From Planctomycetota bacterium (GTDB lineage Bacteria; Planctomycetota; J058; JAJDCP01): a DNA stretch of 64,000 bases. The DNA lies in the NCBI GenBank assembly GCA_029260765.1, contig JAJDCP010000101.1, forward strand, positions 1 through 64,000. Direction: 5' to 3'. Shown in pieces: positions 29,630-38,900 of the stretch; position 1 is the stretch's first letter, and every line of letters begins with the position of its first letter. The notes under the pieces are model-generated. The model was not told where the DNA came from. It did not search any database and saw only the letters and a list, made by a program, of their open reading frames with translations. A program made the position numbers and the translations under genes.

Positions 29630-29789
29630 ATGCACGGTCGTTCTTTGTGGTGGGAAGGCCAAGCAGCGTGTTTGCTTCCCGTATTTCGTTCGTGACCACC
29701 AATTTGTGTGGCTTATTTTCCGAGTAATAATTGGTCCACAGCACTTGCAGCGTTGAGTGTCTGACCCGACCCAGAAAAGGATGGCATCT

Positions 29790-30992
29790 ATGGCTACCTC
29801 GTACCTCTCCCCAGGTGTGTACATTGAAGAAGTTGATCGGGGTACCAAGCCGATTGAGGCCGTCGGTACAAGCACCGTCGGTTTCTTGGGCATGTGCAAC
29901 AAAGGCCCTGTGAACAAGCCGGTCTTCGTCACGAACTGGAGCCAGTTCGTGAACACGTTTGGCGACTTCAAAGACAGCCAGCACCTTGCGCACGCCGTCT
30001 ACGGCTTCTTCAACAATGGCGGCAGCCGCTGCTTCATCACGAACTGCGGCGCAGCGCCGGCCGGTTCGGCTGCTCCGTCCAAGGACAGCAAAGGTGGCGC
30101 CGCCAAGGATTCGTCCAAGGTCGTCAACGGGATGTTCATCGGCGAAGACAAGGGCCCGAACAACCGCACCGGCCTGAAGACCTTCGAAGATATTGACGAG
30201 ATCTCACTCGTTGCCGCTCCTGGCATGACCAGCCCCGCGATCCAGGACGCGCTGCTCACGCACTGCGAAGTCAAGAAGGATCGTTTCGCTGTTATGGATT
30301 CGCCCGAAGTCATCCAGGATGGTGGCGTCGACCGTATTCCCAAGCCGCGTGACTCGAAGTACGGCGCGTACTACTTCCCTTGGATCGAAGTGTACGACCC
30401 CGACAAGGGTAACATCTTCGTTCCGCCCAGCGGCCACATGCTCGGAATCTACGCCCGCAGCGACACCGAGCGCGGCGTCCACAAGGCTCCCGCGAACGAA
30501 GTCGTGCGTGGCGCCTTGGGTCTCAAGTACTCCATCTCCCGCGGTGAGCAGGACATCCTGAACCCGAAGGGGATCAACTGCATTCGCGATTTCTCGCGCC
30601 GTGGTCGTGGAATTCGAGTTTGGGGTGCACGCACCATTTCCAGCGACGCTTCCTGGCGGTATATTAATGTACGTCGCCTCTTCATTATGATTGAAGAGTC
30701 GATTGAGATCGGGACGCAGTGGGTCGTGTTCGAACCGAACGACCACATGCTCTGGAAGCGGATTTCTCGTGATATTCGTAGCTTCCTCTATCGTATCTGG
30801 CGGACCGGCGCCTTGTTTGGCAAGACGCCTGAAGAAGCTTTCTACGTCAAGTGCGACGAAGAAACCAATCCGCCTGAAGTGATCGACGCCGGGCAGTGCA
30901 TTACCGAGATCGGTATCTGCCCCGTCAAGCCCGCTGAATTTGTGATCTTCCGGATCGGCCAGTGGCAGTCCGGTTCTGACGTCAGCGAGTAG
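29790..30992 (+). CDS. Contractile tail sheath protein, short paralogue
   Basis: 400 residues starting MATSYLSPGVYIEEVDRG, the classic sheath N-terminus. Conserved sheath features follow: VGFLGMCNKGPVNKP, AVYGFFNNGGSRCFI, the central LVAAPGMTSPAIQDALLTHC, and the C-terminal domain with GRGIRVWGARTISSD, WRYINVRRLFIMIEESIE and VKCDEETNPPEV. ATG 29790 with AAAAGG upstream is preferred to GTG 29757. It should form the contractile outer cylinder. A Ser/Ala/Lys-rich loop near residue 95-115 is the main insertion. Its paralogue lies at 32971-34746. Confidence 0.92.
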   Translation: MATSYLSPGVYIEEVDRGTKPIEAVGTSTVGFLGMCNKGPVNKPVFVTNWSQFVNTFGDFKDSQHLAHAVYGFFNNGGSRCFITNCGAAPAGSAAPSKDSKGGAAKDSSKVVNGMFIGEDKGPNNRTGLKTFEDIDEISLVAAPGMTSPAIQDALLTHCEVKKDRFAVMDSPEVIQDGGVDRIPKPRDSKYGAYYFPWIEVYDPDKGNIFVPPSGHMLGIYARSDTERGVHKAPANEVVRGALGLKYSISRGEQDILNPKGINCIRDFSRRGRGIRVWGARTISSDASWRYINVRRLFIMIEESIEIGTQWVVFEPNDHMLWKRISRDIRSFLYRIWRTGALFGKTPEEAFYVKCDEETNPPEVIDAGQCITEIGICPVKPAEFVIFRIGQWQSGSDVSE

Positions 30993-31003
30993 TCCGGCTA
31001 ATC

Positions 31004-31027
31004 GTGGGCGGTGAAAGAGCCGCCCAC
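31004..31027 (+). other. Intergenic hairpin between sheath and tube genes
   Basis: GTGGGCGG-tgaaagag-CCGCCCAC is a perfect 8-bp stem with an 8-base loop and no T-run, 12 bp after the sheath stop. It may protect the sheath mRNA 3' end or attenuate readthrough, tuning stoichiometry. Confidence 0.6.
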
Positions 31028-31055
31028 GCAACACCAACCTAGTGAGGATTTCCAA

Positions 31056-31514
31056 ATGGCTCAGACTGCAGACGATGCCAAAATTTTCAGCAAGTACTAC
31101 AAGCTCGAGGTCAAGGGCATCTACGGTGAAGTTCCTGGTGTTACAAGCGCCGATCCCGGCCGCCTGACGGTCACCACCGAAGAAGCCACCCAGGGCGACA
31201 AGCCCGAGTATCGTACCTACACTTATGGTAGCCATGAGTACGACGATATGACCTTCACCGTGCAGACGGGTCCCGGTATGACCAAGCTGCAGGAATGGGC
31301 CGACAAGGCCATGAAGGCTGGTGGTGCTGGCAACGCGCTGCGTCGCGATATCTCCCTGTACCTGTTGGCTCGTGACAAGACCACCGTCCTGCGCACGATC
31401 AACATGTTCGGTTGCTATCCGATCAGCTGTAACGCTGGTGACCATGACACCGGTTCGGCTATCAAGTCGATCGTCTTCACCTGCAACGTCGACCGTATCG
31501 AAGAGGCCAAGTAA
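31056..31514 (+). CDS. Tube protein, T4 gp19/Hcp-like
   Basis: 152 residues starting MAQTADDAKIFSKYYKLEVK at ATG 31056 with GAGGA upstream. It has the phage-tube/Hcp-like pattern: YYKLEVKGIYGEVPGVTSAD, EYDDMTFTVQTGPGMTKLQE and a final strand KSIVFTCNVDRIEEAK. Position just after the sheath marks it as an inner tube subunit. The earlier in-frame start lacks a ribosome-binding site. Confidence 0.8.
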   Translation: MAQTADDAKIFSKYYKLEVKGIYGEVPGVTSADPGRLTVTTEEATQGDKPEYRTYTYGSHEYDDMTFTVQTGPGMTKLQEWADKAMKAGGAGNALRRDISLYLLARDKTTVLRTINMFGCYPISCNAGDHDTGSAIKSIVFTCNVDRIEEAK

Positions 31515-31576
31515 GCCGATCTCGACGTTTGAAGTAACTGCAAAATTATCACACGCTCCAAACAAGGAGAATTCCA

Positions 31577-32005
31577 ATGGCTGATGTCGATACCAAGACC
31601 GTTGCAAAAGCATTCAAGTGCGAAATCAATGGCCAGTTCCTGCCGGTGAAATCGTACAGTGGCGGCGACCTGACGGGTGAGAAGGCCGAGGCGTCCAGTG
31701 GCTCCTCGCAGCACAATGAGTCCACCATGGGCCACAACTATGTGACCGAGTTGACTCTCGTGTCGTATATCACCCCGACCAATATGGCGCTGTCCGACGC
31801 CGCGAACGCCGTTGCCAATCAGGGCAAGAACGAGCGTTACACGATCACGATCACTGAAATGGCCAAGGACAAGAGCGTCGTCAAGACCTTCGTCTATGAC
31901 AACTGCCTCCTGACCGGCATGGACTTCCCGACCGTCGACGCCTCCAGTGGCGAGATCCTTTGCCGGACCACCACCTGGAAGCCGGAAATCCTGACCGTTA
32001 GCTGA
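31577..32005 (+). CDS. Second tube-like protein
   Basis: 142 residues with a similar small beta-rich tube-protein layout: KAFKCEINGQFLPVKSYSGG, a variable loop, YTITITEMAKDKSVVKTFVY and a C-terminal strand after DASSGEILCRTTTWKPE. It is too divergent from the neighbouring tube protein to call a recent duplicate. AAGGAGA precedes ATG 31577. Probably a tube or tube-initiator ring subunit. Confidence 0.65.
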   Translation: MADVDTKTVAKAFKCEINGQFLPVKSYSGGDLTGEKAEASSGSSQHNESTMGHNYVTELTLVSYITPTNMALSDAANAVANQGKNERYTITITEMAKDKSVVKTFVYDNCLLTGMDFPTVDASSGEILCRTTTWKPEILTVS

Positions 32006-32028
32006 TTCAGGATTTTGATTGAGATTCT

Positions 32029-32069
32029 GTGGTCGTCCCGATCTAATCTGGGCGACCACTTTTTTTTTT
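32029..32069 (+). terminator. Strong intrinsic terminator inside the locus
   Basis: GTGGTCGTCCC (32029-32039) pairs with GGGCGACCAC (32050-32059) with one bulged T, followed by ten consecutive T (32060-32069). This is the best terminator in the window and separates cap-sheath-tube genes from the rest. Confidence 0.9.
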
Positions 32070-32208
32070 CTCCGGCGGTCCCTCGCTAGCTGAAACAGGC
32101 TGGAAGAATGCTCGGCTTCATGGCTGGGCTTCCCAAGTCTTTGGCTCATGCTCGCGAAACGAGCCGGCACGTCGTACAGCATCAGAAAAATGGGAGACAT
32201 GACCAGAC

Positions 32209-32580
32209 ATGGCATTGCAGACTGAGTTTGAATTCAATCTTCCCAAAGGATACGTCGACTCAGAGGGCAAGCTCCACCGCAAGGGGATCATGCGCCTCGC
32301 CAACGCCAAAGACGAGATTGCGCCTTTGACGGACTATCGTGTCCAGAAGAACCGGGCGTACCTGGTCATCATTCTTCTCAGCCGCGTGGTGCGTAAGCTG
32401 GGGGATCTGAAAGAAGAGGATCTGACCACTGAGGTGGTCGAGAACCTGTTCAGCTCGGATCTGTCGTACCTGCAAGACTTCTACCGACGCATCAATGAAG
32501 ACGGTTCCACCCAGGTGAAGACGACCTGCCCGCATTGTGGCGGTGAATTCGACTTCGATCTGGGCACGCTGGGGGAGTAG
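32209..32580 (+). CDS. Phage/CIS tail assembly protein with C-terminal zinc-ribbon-like end
   Basis: 123 residues: LQTEFEFNLPKGYVDSEGKL then HRKGIMRLANAKDEI, DYRVQKNRAYLVIILLSRVV and LFSSDLSYLQDFYRRINE. This pattern belongs to a small conserved protein found beside sheath and tube genes in many CIS loci, thought to act like a tail assembly chaperone. The C-terminal CPHCGGEFDF supplies one Cys pair, suggesting a partial zinc ribbon. No strong ribosome-binding site (GGGAG is about 12 bp upstream). Confidence 0.75.
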   Translation: MALQTEFEFNLPKGYVDSEGKLHRKGIMRLANAKDEIAPLTDYRVQKNRAYLVIILLSRVVRKLGDLKEEDLTTEVVENLFSSDLSYLQDFYRRINEDGSTQVKTTCPHCGGEFDFDLGTLGE

Positions 32581-32600
32581 TTTGCTACCCCCTGGATCGT

Positions 32601-32891
32601 TTGTACCAGGAGGTAGCGTACGTCGCCTACCACTTCCATTGGGCGAAGGATGAGATTGAGGAGCTGCCCCACAAGGAGCGGCACCGGTGGATCGAAGAGA
32701 TTTCGGCCATCAACGCCCGGATCAACGAGAGCTCTGGCGGGTTCAGTTTTGCCGAAGAACCTGACATGAGCCGACCGACTTTCACTGCGAAGGAATATGC
32801 GGCCCACTCCCAGAGCTCAGGTCCTGCTGTTGTCAACGAAATGAGTTTTGATGACATCTGGGAAGAGATGCACGGAGGGGGCGATGGCTGA
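32601..32891 (+). CDS. DUF6760-like small CIS protein
   Basis: 96 residues from TTG 32601. The pattern EVAYVAYHFHW then KERHRWIEEISAINARINES is the hallmark of the small DUF6760-type protein that follows the tail assembly gene in other CIS loci. The in-frame codons immediately upstream encode YPLDRL, which homologues I recall also carry, yet no ATG, GTG or TTG lies between them and the in-frame stop at 32544-32546. True initiation may use a rare codon (ATT, GTT or CTG), coupled to the previous stop. The C-terminal 45 residues are linker-like. Confidence 0.75.
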   Translation: MYQEVAYVAYHFHWAKDEIEELPHKERHRWIEEISAINARINESSGGFSFAEEPDMSRPTFTAKEYAAHSQSSGPAVVNEMSFDDIWEEMHGGGDG

Positions 32892-32970
32892 TGTGTGCAG
32901 CACGCGCGCTAGCCATGCTCCTTGGCAGTAGCTACAATTACACTGGCTTCAGGTGCTTTGGAGGTCCCTC

Positions 32971-34746
32971 GTGGCCCATCTCTCCCCGGACATCTATTTT
33001 GAGACCTATCAGCGTCAGCCGAAGGTTCGTGCGCTCGACAAGGTGCGTATCGACACGGCAGGCTTCCTGGGCGTCGCCGAGAAGGGTCCCATCCAGGAGC
33101 TGGTCCAGGTGACGAGTTGGAAACAATTCCAACACGTCTTTGGTCTGTACACCACCAACAGCTACCTGGCCTATGCCGTGTATGGGTTCTTCAACAACGG
33201 TGGCGAGTCCTGTTTCGTATGCCGGGTTGCCCACCAGGGAGATCCTGACACGGCCAAGAATGCTGCGGAATCGAAGACTGTGCTCAAAGACCTCTTTGGC
33301 CGCAATTCGGTCGAGATCTCTGCGGGCAGTGCCGGAAGCTGGGGAAACCAGCTAAAGGTCTCTATCGAGGCACCCCGTGAGCCAACCAGTATCCCGCCCG
33401 TCAAGGGCGTGAGGGCCGGTTCTACCTCGGCGCGTATGGAGAGTACGCGGGGCTTTGAGGCCGGCTCCATCGTGAAGATCTCCGACTCGAAGAACACCGA
33501 GTACCTGAAGGTTGTCAAGACGACCCGCAGGCAGATCTTCTGGGACGCAGAGACCCCGTTGATCAACACCTACAAGATCGCGGACGGGACAGTCCTCGAG
33601 CCTGTGACTTTCCAGTTGACGATCTCGAATGAAGACGGACTCGAGGTTCATGAGAACCTGTCCATGAGTCCCGAGCATCCAAACTACTTCGAGACTGTGA
33701 TCAACAAGGATTCGAGACTGGTGAAGGTCAAAGACCTCAAGTCCTCGACCGAGGCCCCTTACAATATGCCTCAGGTCGCCGACGAGCTGCCGTTTTTCAA
33801 CGGCCGCGACGGTGTCGAGTTCTTGACCCCTGAGGATTTCATCGGCTACCGCATGGGGCCCAAAGACAGCTCAGGTCTCGGGCTCTTCGACGAAGTTGAG
33901 GAGATCGGCCTGCTCTGCGCACCTGACCTGATGAAGATGCAGGAGGTCAGCGCCGGGTTCCGCGGTGAGAAAGATGTCGAAGTCGTCCAGAAGGCGATGA
34001 TCACGCACTGCGAAACGATGCGCACGTGTTTTGCGATCCTCGACATGCCCAACGGTCTCAGCCCGATGCAGGCACGCGAGTACCGCGAGAAATTCGACAC
34101 CAAGTTTGCAGCGATCTACTACCCGTGGATCAAGGTGCTCGATCCGCGCACGGACGCCGGCGTGGTTGCCATTCCGGTGAGTGGGCACGCCGCAGGTTTC
34201 TACTCCCAGATGGATCAGGCAGTCGGGGTGCACCGTGCGCCAGCGAACGAAGTTCTCAACGATGCCATCGATCTGGCGCGCAATGTAACCAAGAACGACC
34301 AGGATTTGTTGAATCCGCAGTCGGTCAACGTGATTCGGTTGTTCCGTGGCCGCGGTATCCGCATTTGGGGGGCCCGCACGCTCAGTAGCGACAAGCTCTG
34401 GCGTTACATCAACGTGCGGCGCCTGTTTATCATGATCGAGCGCGCCATCGAAGAGGGGATGCAATGGGCCGTCTTCGAGGGGAATGACTACACACTGTGG
34501 AAAACCATCGAGAGAATGGTCGGTGCCTTTCTGACCCAGCTTTGGCGCGAAGGCATGCTCAAGGGGAATACTCCCGAAGAGGCATTCTTTGTCAAGTGCG
34601 ACGAAGAAACCAATCCTCCGGAATTTCGTGATGTCGGCCAACTCTTGTGCGAGATCGGAGTGGCTGCTGTTCGACCAGCAGAATTCATCATCTTTCGCAT
34701 CGGACAGCGAACGCGCGATATAGTTTTGGAAGAGCCTGTTTCTTAA
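32971..34746 (+). CDS. Contractile tail sheath protein, long paralogue with insertion domain
   Basis: 591 residues from GTG 32971, preceded by GGAGGT. The first about 80 residues match the short sheath (IDTAGFLGVAEKGPIQELVQ, AYAVYGFFNNGGESCFVCRV). About 190 extra residues follow, including a beta-rich segment (FEAGSIVKISDSKNTEYLKV, PVTFQLTISNEDGLEVHENL). The conserved sheath core then resumes (EIGLLCAPDLMKMQEVSAGF, GRGIRIWGARTLSSD, VKCDEETNPPEF). In Afp/PVC several sheath paralogues coexist. The insertion probably decorates the sheath exterior. Confidence 0.9.
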   Translation: MAHLSPDIYFETYQRQPKVRALDKVRIDTAGFLGVAEKGPIQELVQVTSWKQFQHVFGLYTTNSYLAYAVYGFFNNGGESCFVCRVAHQGDPDTAKNAAESKTVLKDLFGRNSVEISAGSAGSWGNQLKVSIEAPREPTSIPPVKGVRAGSTSARMESTRGFEAGSIVKISDSKNTEYLKVVKTTRRQIFWDAETPLINTYKIADGTVLEPVTFQLTISNEDGLEVHENLSMSPEHPNYFETVINKDSRLVKVKDLKSSTEAPYNMPQVADELPFFNGRDGVEFLTPEDFIGYRMGPKDSSGLGLFDEVEEIGLLCAPDLMKMQEVSAGFRGEKDVEVVQKAMITHCETMRTCFAILDMPNGLSPMQAREYREKFDTKFAAIYYPWIKVLDPRTDAGVVAIPVSGHAAGFYSQMDQAVGVHRAPANEVLNDAIDLARNVTKNDQDLLNPQSVNVIRLFRGRGIRIWGARTLSSDKLWRYINVRRLFIMIERAIEEGMQWAVFEGNDYTLWKTIERMVGAFLTQLWREGMLKGNTPEEAFFVKCDEETNPPEFRDVGQLLCEIGVAAVRPAEFIIFRIGQRTRDIVLEEPVS

Positions 34747-34776
34747 TCTCAGTTCGATATTGCGAGGAGTCAAGTC

Positions 34777-35217
34777 GTGGCGGATGCGGATAAGTTCAAG
34801 CTGAATTGCAAATTCAAGATCGAAATCGACGGCATTACCGAGGCCCACTTTCGCGAGATCGAGGGGCTCTCCGCCAACATCGAGGTGCTCGAGTACCAAG
34901 AAGGTGGCGAGAACCGGAAGATGCACAAGCTGCTGGGGCAGACACGTTTCTCCAACCTCGTCCTTCGGCGTGGCGTCTCTGACTCCCTGGTCTTCTGGAA
35001 GTGGATCGAGTCGACCATCCAGGGCCAGAAGATCGAGCGGAAGAATGGCGCGGTCATCCTGCTGAATCGTGATGGTACGCCCGCCATGCGTTGGACTTTC
35101 GAGCGTGCCTGGCCGTGCCGGTATGAAGGCCCCGAGCTCGATGCCACGGCCTCGGGCATTGCGATTGAGGCGCTCGAATTGGCGCACGAAGGTGTGACCA
35201 AGATGAGCAAGGGCTGA
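34777..35217 (+). CDS. Tube protein, Afp1/Afp5-like
   Basis: 146 residues closest to the canonical phage tail tube family (T4 gp19 type): FKLNCKFKIEIDGITEAHFR, EIEGLSANIEVLEYQEGGEN, GQTRFSNLVLRRGVSDS and the C-terminal WTFERAWPCRYEGPELDATA then IEALELAHEG. GTG start with GAGGAG upstream. Being directly behind the long sheath and ahead of baseplate genes, it may be the tube-initiator paralogue. Confidence 0.9.
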   Translation: MADADKFKLNCKFKIEIDGITEAHFREIEGLSANIEVLEYQEGGENRKMHKLLGQTRFSNLVLRRGVSDSLVFWKWIESTIQGQKIERKNGAVILLNRDGTPAMRWTFERAWPCRYEGPELDATASGIAIEALELAHEGVTKMSKG

Positions 35218-35274
35218 TCTTCAGCCCGTCGCTTGACTCCGGGTCCCTCGTGGGCTCAAACCCCCCATCGCAAG

Positions 35275-35302
35275 AAAGCCGGCGCTGCCCGGCTTTTCCT
35301 TT
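35275..35302 (+). terminator. Intrinsic terminator after the third tube gene
   Basis: AAAGCCGG (35275-35282) pairs with CCGGCTTT (35289-35296) over a six-base loop, followed by TCCTTT. It lies 57 bp after the tube stop and would separate sheath/tube genes from the giant-protein/baseplate genes. Confidence 0.8.
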
Positions 35303-35339
35303 GAAGGCCCGGTTTTCCATCATAGAAGAGGGTCTGTCC

Positions 35340-35663
35340 ATGGACTTTGCTGAGGCGTGCGCCCAACTCGTTGAGAGATATACGGCCCGCTCTGAGTACG
35401 AGCAGGAAATTGCGGGCAAGGATTTCAGCGACGATCAAGAGCGGAAGGCCTGTGAGCGCGAGCTTTTTGATTTCAATGAGAGCATCACTGCCGCCGCCGA
35501 CAACATCCATGCGGTGTTGCGCGGACTTCTTGGCGACGGGCGTGCGGCGATGGTTCCGCCTTCGATCTTCGCATTGAACAAGCCCGAGGTCGTGCCCTAC
35601 CGGGACAAGATCTGCCAGATCGTCGAGCGCCTACAGTACCTGTCCAAACTTCGCAAGGGTTGA
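35340..35663 (+). CDS. Small helical hypothetical protein of the CIS locus
   Basis: 107 residues, predominantly helical and charged (SEYEQEIAGKDFSDDQERKA, IVERLQYLSKLRKG). ATG 35340 follows GAAGAGGG; the longer reading starts inside the terminator stem and is unlikely. The position between tube and giant-protein genes suggests a chaperone or assembly role for the latter, but no family is recognised. Confidence 0.6.
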   Translation: MDFAEACAQLVERYTARSEYEQEIAGKDFSDDQERKACERELFDFNESITAAADNIHAVLRGLLGDGRAAMVPPSIFALNKPEVVPYRDKICQIVERLQYLSKLRKG

Positions 35664-35932
35664 ATGCCACGTGTGCTTTCGACCGTGGGAGGCGCTCTGT
35701 GCGTCAGCCAGTGTGGTCCGCCCTGATGTCCCCTGCGGCGCGCCTCGCGGCGTGTGGCGAAAAGATTGCAGTGATCCGCGTTGCCCGGCATGGGAAATGG
35801 GAATCGCTCGCTATAATATGACGTGAAGCCATCCTCGGAAAACGGGCATCGCGGCGTGCTAAGAGGCCACTGAGAGTCGAACGCGCAGCGATTCCAATTT
35901 CCCTGACAAGTTGGGCGAGGAGACCGTCTCCA
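35664..35932. other. Non-coding gap before the giant gene
   Basis: About 270 bp without a convincing gene. It contains TATAAT at 35812-35817 and a ribosome-binding-like GGAGA at about 35919, ahead of the giant gene. Nothing else is recognised. Confidence 0.6.
35812..35817 (+). promoter_or_regulatory. Putative -10 box ahead of the giant repeat-protein gene
   Basis: A perfect TATAAT about 115 bp upstream of ATG 35933. No good -35 lies 16-18 bp upstream (the nearest TTG-type hexamer is 25 bp away), so an activator would be needed if this is used. It follows two terminators, so a promoter is required somewhere between 35300 and 35930. Confidence 0.4.
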
Positions 35933-38900
35933 ATGGAGAATTCCTGGGCACGACAGATCAAAGACATCCGCACATCGCTCAAGCAGTTCCGGCTGTTCGC
36001 CGACGGCGAAGACGCCAGGGACGAAGCGCGAGCGCAAGCGGAGCTACGCATCAAAGCATTGGCGAAAGCCGTCACCGGCCTCGACGAGAGTGAGCTCTTT
36101 GTCGACCTGACTGTCGATGATGCCTGCTGCGTCTTTGAGCCAGGTGCAGCGACTTCGAAGGTCGTCGTCGGCGCGGGCATCATCAAGTGCCGCGATGAAG
36201 AAGACTTTCTGCGAACCTTCGTCAGCGAAGGTCGTTTCCGCGAAGCATTGCTGCGGTTGCATGCGAACTGGGCGGGCTGCAAAGAGCGGTTCCCCAACTT
36301 GTTCTCATGGCAGGACTTTGTTGCCGAGCACCTCAGTGGGAATCGCAAGCTGGAAGACTTGAGCCAGTCGAACGAGGCTCTGCTTGAGCTGTTCGGGCTG
36401 GGGCAGGCTTCGGGCGAGAGCATGGCCGACATTTTGGCGGGTATGTTCGCTGCGAATCCGCGCCTCGGTCGCGAGTACTTCGAGCGCTTGAAGACGCTGG
36501 CCCATGACCTCGGCGGTCCCTGGGCAGAACGCTTCCTCGAGCAGCTTGCCAAGCTGGGGCAAGGTGTCGCCGACGCGAAAGTCGATGCGTCTACTCTGCC
36601 ACTGCTGACCTTCCTGCTCGCCAACCTGCGCAGCGACCTGCCCAAAGAGCTCGGCGATACCCTTCAGGGCCGCCTGGACGCCTTCGAAAAAGAAAGCGGT
36701 CGCAAGCTCGCGATGGGGATTCGGGGCGAATTCGTCCGCCGTTTCGGGCGCAAGCTCTTCGACGCCATTCAGGGCCGCAAGAAGAAACTGAAAGCCGGCG
36801 CTCGTGGAGAAGAGGCGGACACGGTTGTCGACGCCCATCAGCTCTTTGCTGAGCATATCGTCGACGGTCTGACGAACAAGACGCGGGAGCGCATGGGCTC
36901 GTGGATGGGGATTCTCTCCGACGCGCAGTTCTCCAGTCGCTTCGGACTGTGTCATGGCATCCTCAAGAAGTTCTTCCCGAACCTGCAAGACTCGGTGCTC
37001 AGCAACTCGATGTTTGATCTGGCCTCGCTGACCCGCGGCCAGATTGCAAGTTTTCGCGAAGGGTATGAGCACCTGACGGCATTGTCGGGCGGCCTCGAGG
37101 TCGTTGTCGCTCGCTCCGGCAAGGCGGGAGTCGAGGCCGGTGGGGATTATGACTTCAGCGGTTGGGGTGACTGGAGTGATGACGAGAGCGTCGGTAGCTT
37201 CACTGGCGGAGGCATGCGCTATGTGTCTGCCTCTCGCAGCCGTCGCCCGATGTCTGCAGGGGACACCAAGGGAATCTTTGGCATAGGTTCGGGTTCGAGC
37301 GCGGGAGGGAGCTACTTCCCGATCGTTGGCGGAGAGGGCGCTTCGCTCGGTTTTGCCGTGCGCAGCAGCAGCTCGTTTTCTGAGTCTTCGGTCAGCCTCT
37401 CAAGTAACAGCTATGCCGGTGCGGGTCTGCCTGCCTGGGTCGCCGGCGGGAGTTCGGTTGGCGATGCGCTGGGGCGCGAAGGTTTTGTGGCCGGACTCGC
37501 TGGACAGCGTGGCTTCAGCGGTCTGTCCGCTGGCCTGCAGTCGATCTATCCCGCGCGTCCCCTGTTCGGTTGGGAGGCACCTGCCAGCTTCAGCCCTCAG
37601 TCGGGCTACAGCAGTCTGGGGTTGAGTGGCTTCGACAACCGTGGACCATCGCAGAGCATGCCTGGCCTCGGCGGTGCCGAGGGCTTGCTCGGGCGTTTCG
37701 GCGGAAGTTGGTTGCCCCAACTCGGAACGCGTTCCTTTGGCGTCGGATCCTTCGCTGGCCTCGATGGTGGGCTGGCACGCATGGGATCTTGGGCAGGGCC
37801 CTGGACGGGCGGCTCGTTGGCCCATGGCTCCGATGGTACCGGCTTCGCATTCAGCCGCGAGCTGCAGGGGATGCGCTTCCCTGAGTTGCGTTACACCTCC
37901 CAGAGTACTCCAGGTTTTGGAGGCGGCTTTGGCTTCGGTGGCGGCTTTGGCTTCGGCGACGGATTCGCGATGGGCGGCTTCCCGATGGGTGGTTTCCCCT
38001 CAGGCCAGTTCGGCGGCGGCCAGTTCGGCGGCGGCCAGTTTGGCGGTAGCCCGCTTGCTGGCGCGGGTTTCGGATCTGGCGGCTTCGGCTCGATGGGGTT
38101 TGGGAAGGGCGGCTTCGGCTCGATGGGATTGGGCCAGAGCCTGGGCCGCGATTTCCGCATGCCCGGCTTTGCGGCCTCGAGTTATAGGGCTGGTGGGGTC
38201 GGTGGACCCGGCTTCAGCTTCGGCAGCTCGTCCCAGTTTGGCGGCTTCGGAAGAGGCATGGCGAGCATGCCCCAGTTTGGCGCAATGGCGTCGGGCTTTG
38301 GCGGTGGCGGCATGTTGGGGCGTGGCTTCAGCGGGTCGTTCCGAGCTCTGGGCGCGCCCTCTTTCTCGATGCCCACGCTGGGAGTTGGACGCTCCAGTGG
38401 GCCGGGCTTCGGCTTCCCGAGCTTCGCCGGTGGTTTCCCGCAGGGCTTTGCCATGCCCCGAATGGGCGCTGGTGGTTGGTCCATGCCCGGGATGAAGATG
38501 CCTGGTGCGGTCAATTTCGGCGGCGGTTTCCCGAACTTCGGCGGGAACTTCAGCGGCAACTTCAATCCTGCCAACTTCGGCGGCTTCTCGGTTCCCTCGA
38601 TGCGTTCGCCTTCGGGAGGTCTCGGGTTCGGTTCCGGTTGGTCGATGCCCATGTCCTTTGGCGCGGGCTTCAGTGGTGGTGGCTTCCCGCGAGGCGCTGG
38701 CTTCGCCCCGATGCGCTTCGGCAGCCTCGGCGGTGGAGGCTTCGGCAGCTTCGCCCCAGGAACGGCTGGCGGCAGCGGCTGGCAGCTTCCCTCTTTTGGT
38801 AGTTTCTCCCGCAGCACTCCTGGTGGCGGTTTCGACTTCGGGCGGATGATGGGTTCGGGTCTGGGCAGCACATTCACCTCGGGGTGGCGGGCACCGCAAT

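Noticed and set aside
29757..29789. GTG 29757 as start of the short sheath protein
   Set aside because: It would add 11 non-conserved residues; ATG 29790 has AAAAGG at the right distance and gives the typical sheath N-terminus.
32100..32208. A sigma54-type promoter (GGCAC-N5-ACAGC) after the internal terminator
   Set aside because: The -12 element does not match TTGCA and spacing is poor.
32884..32931. A 15-codon frame beginning ATGGCTGATGTG between the DUF6760-like and long sheath genes
   Set aside because: Too short, no ribosome-binding site, and overlaps the upstream stop region.
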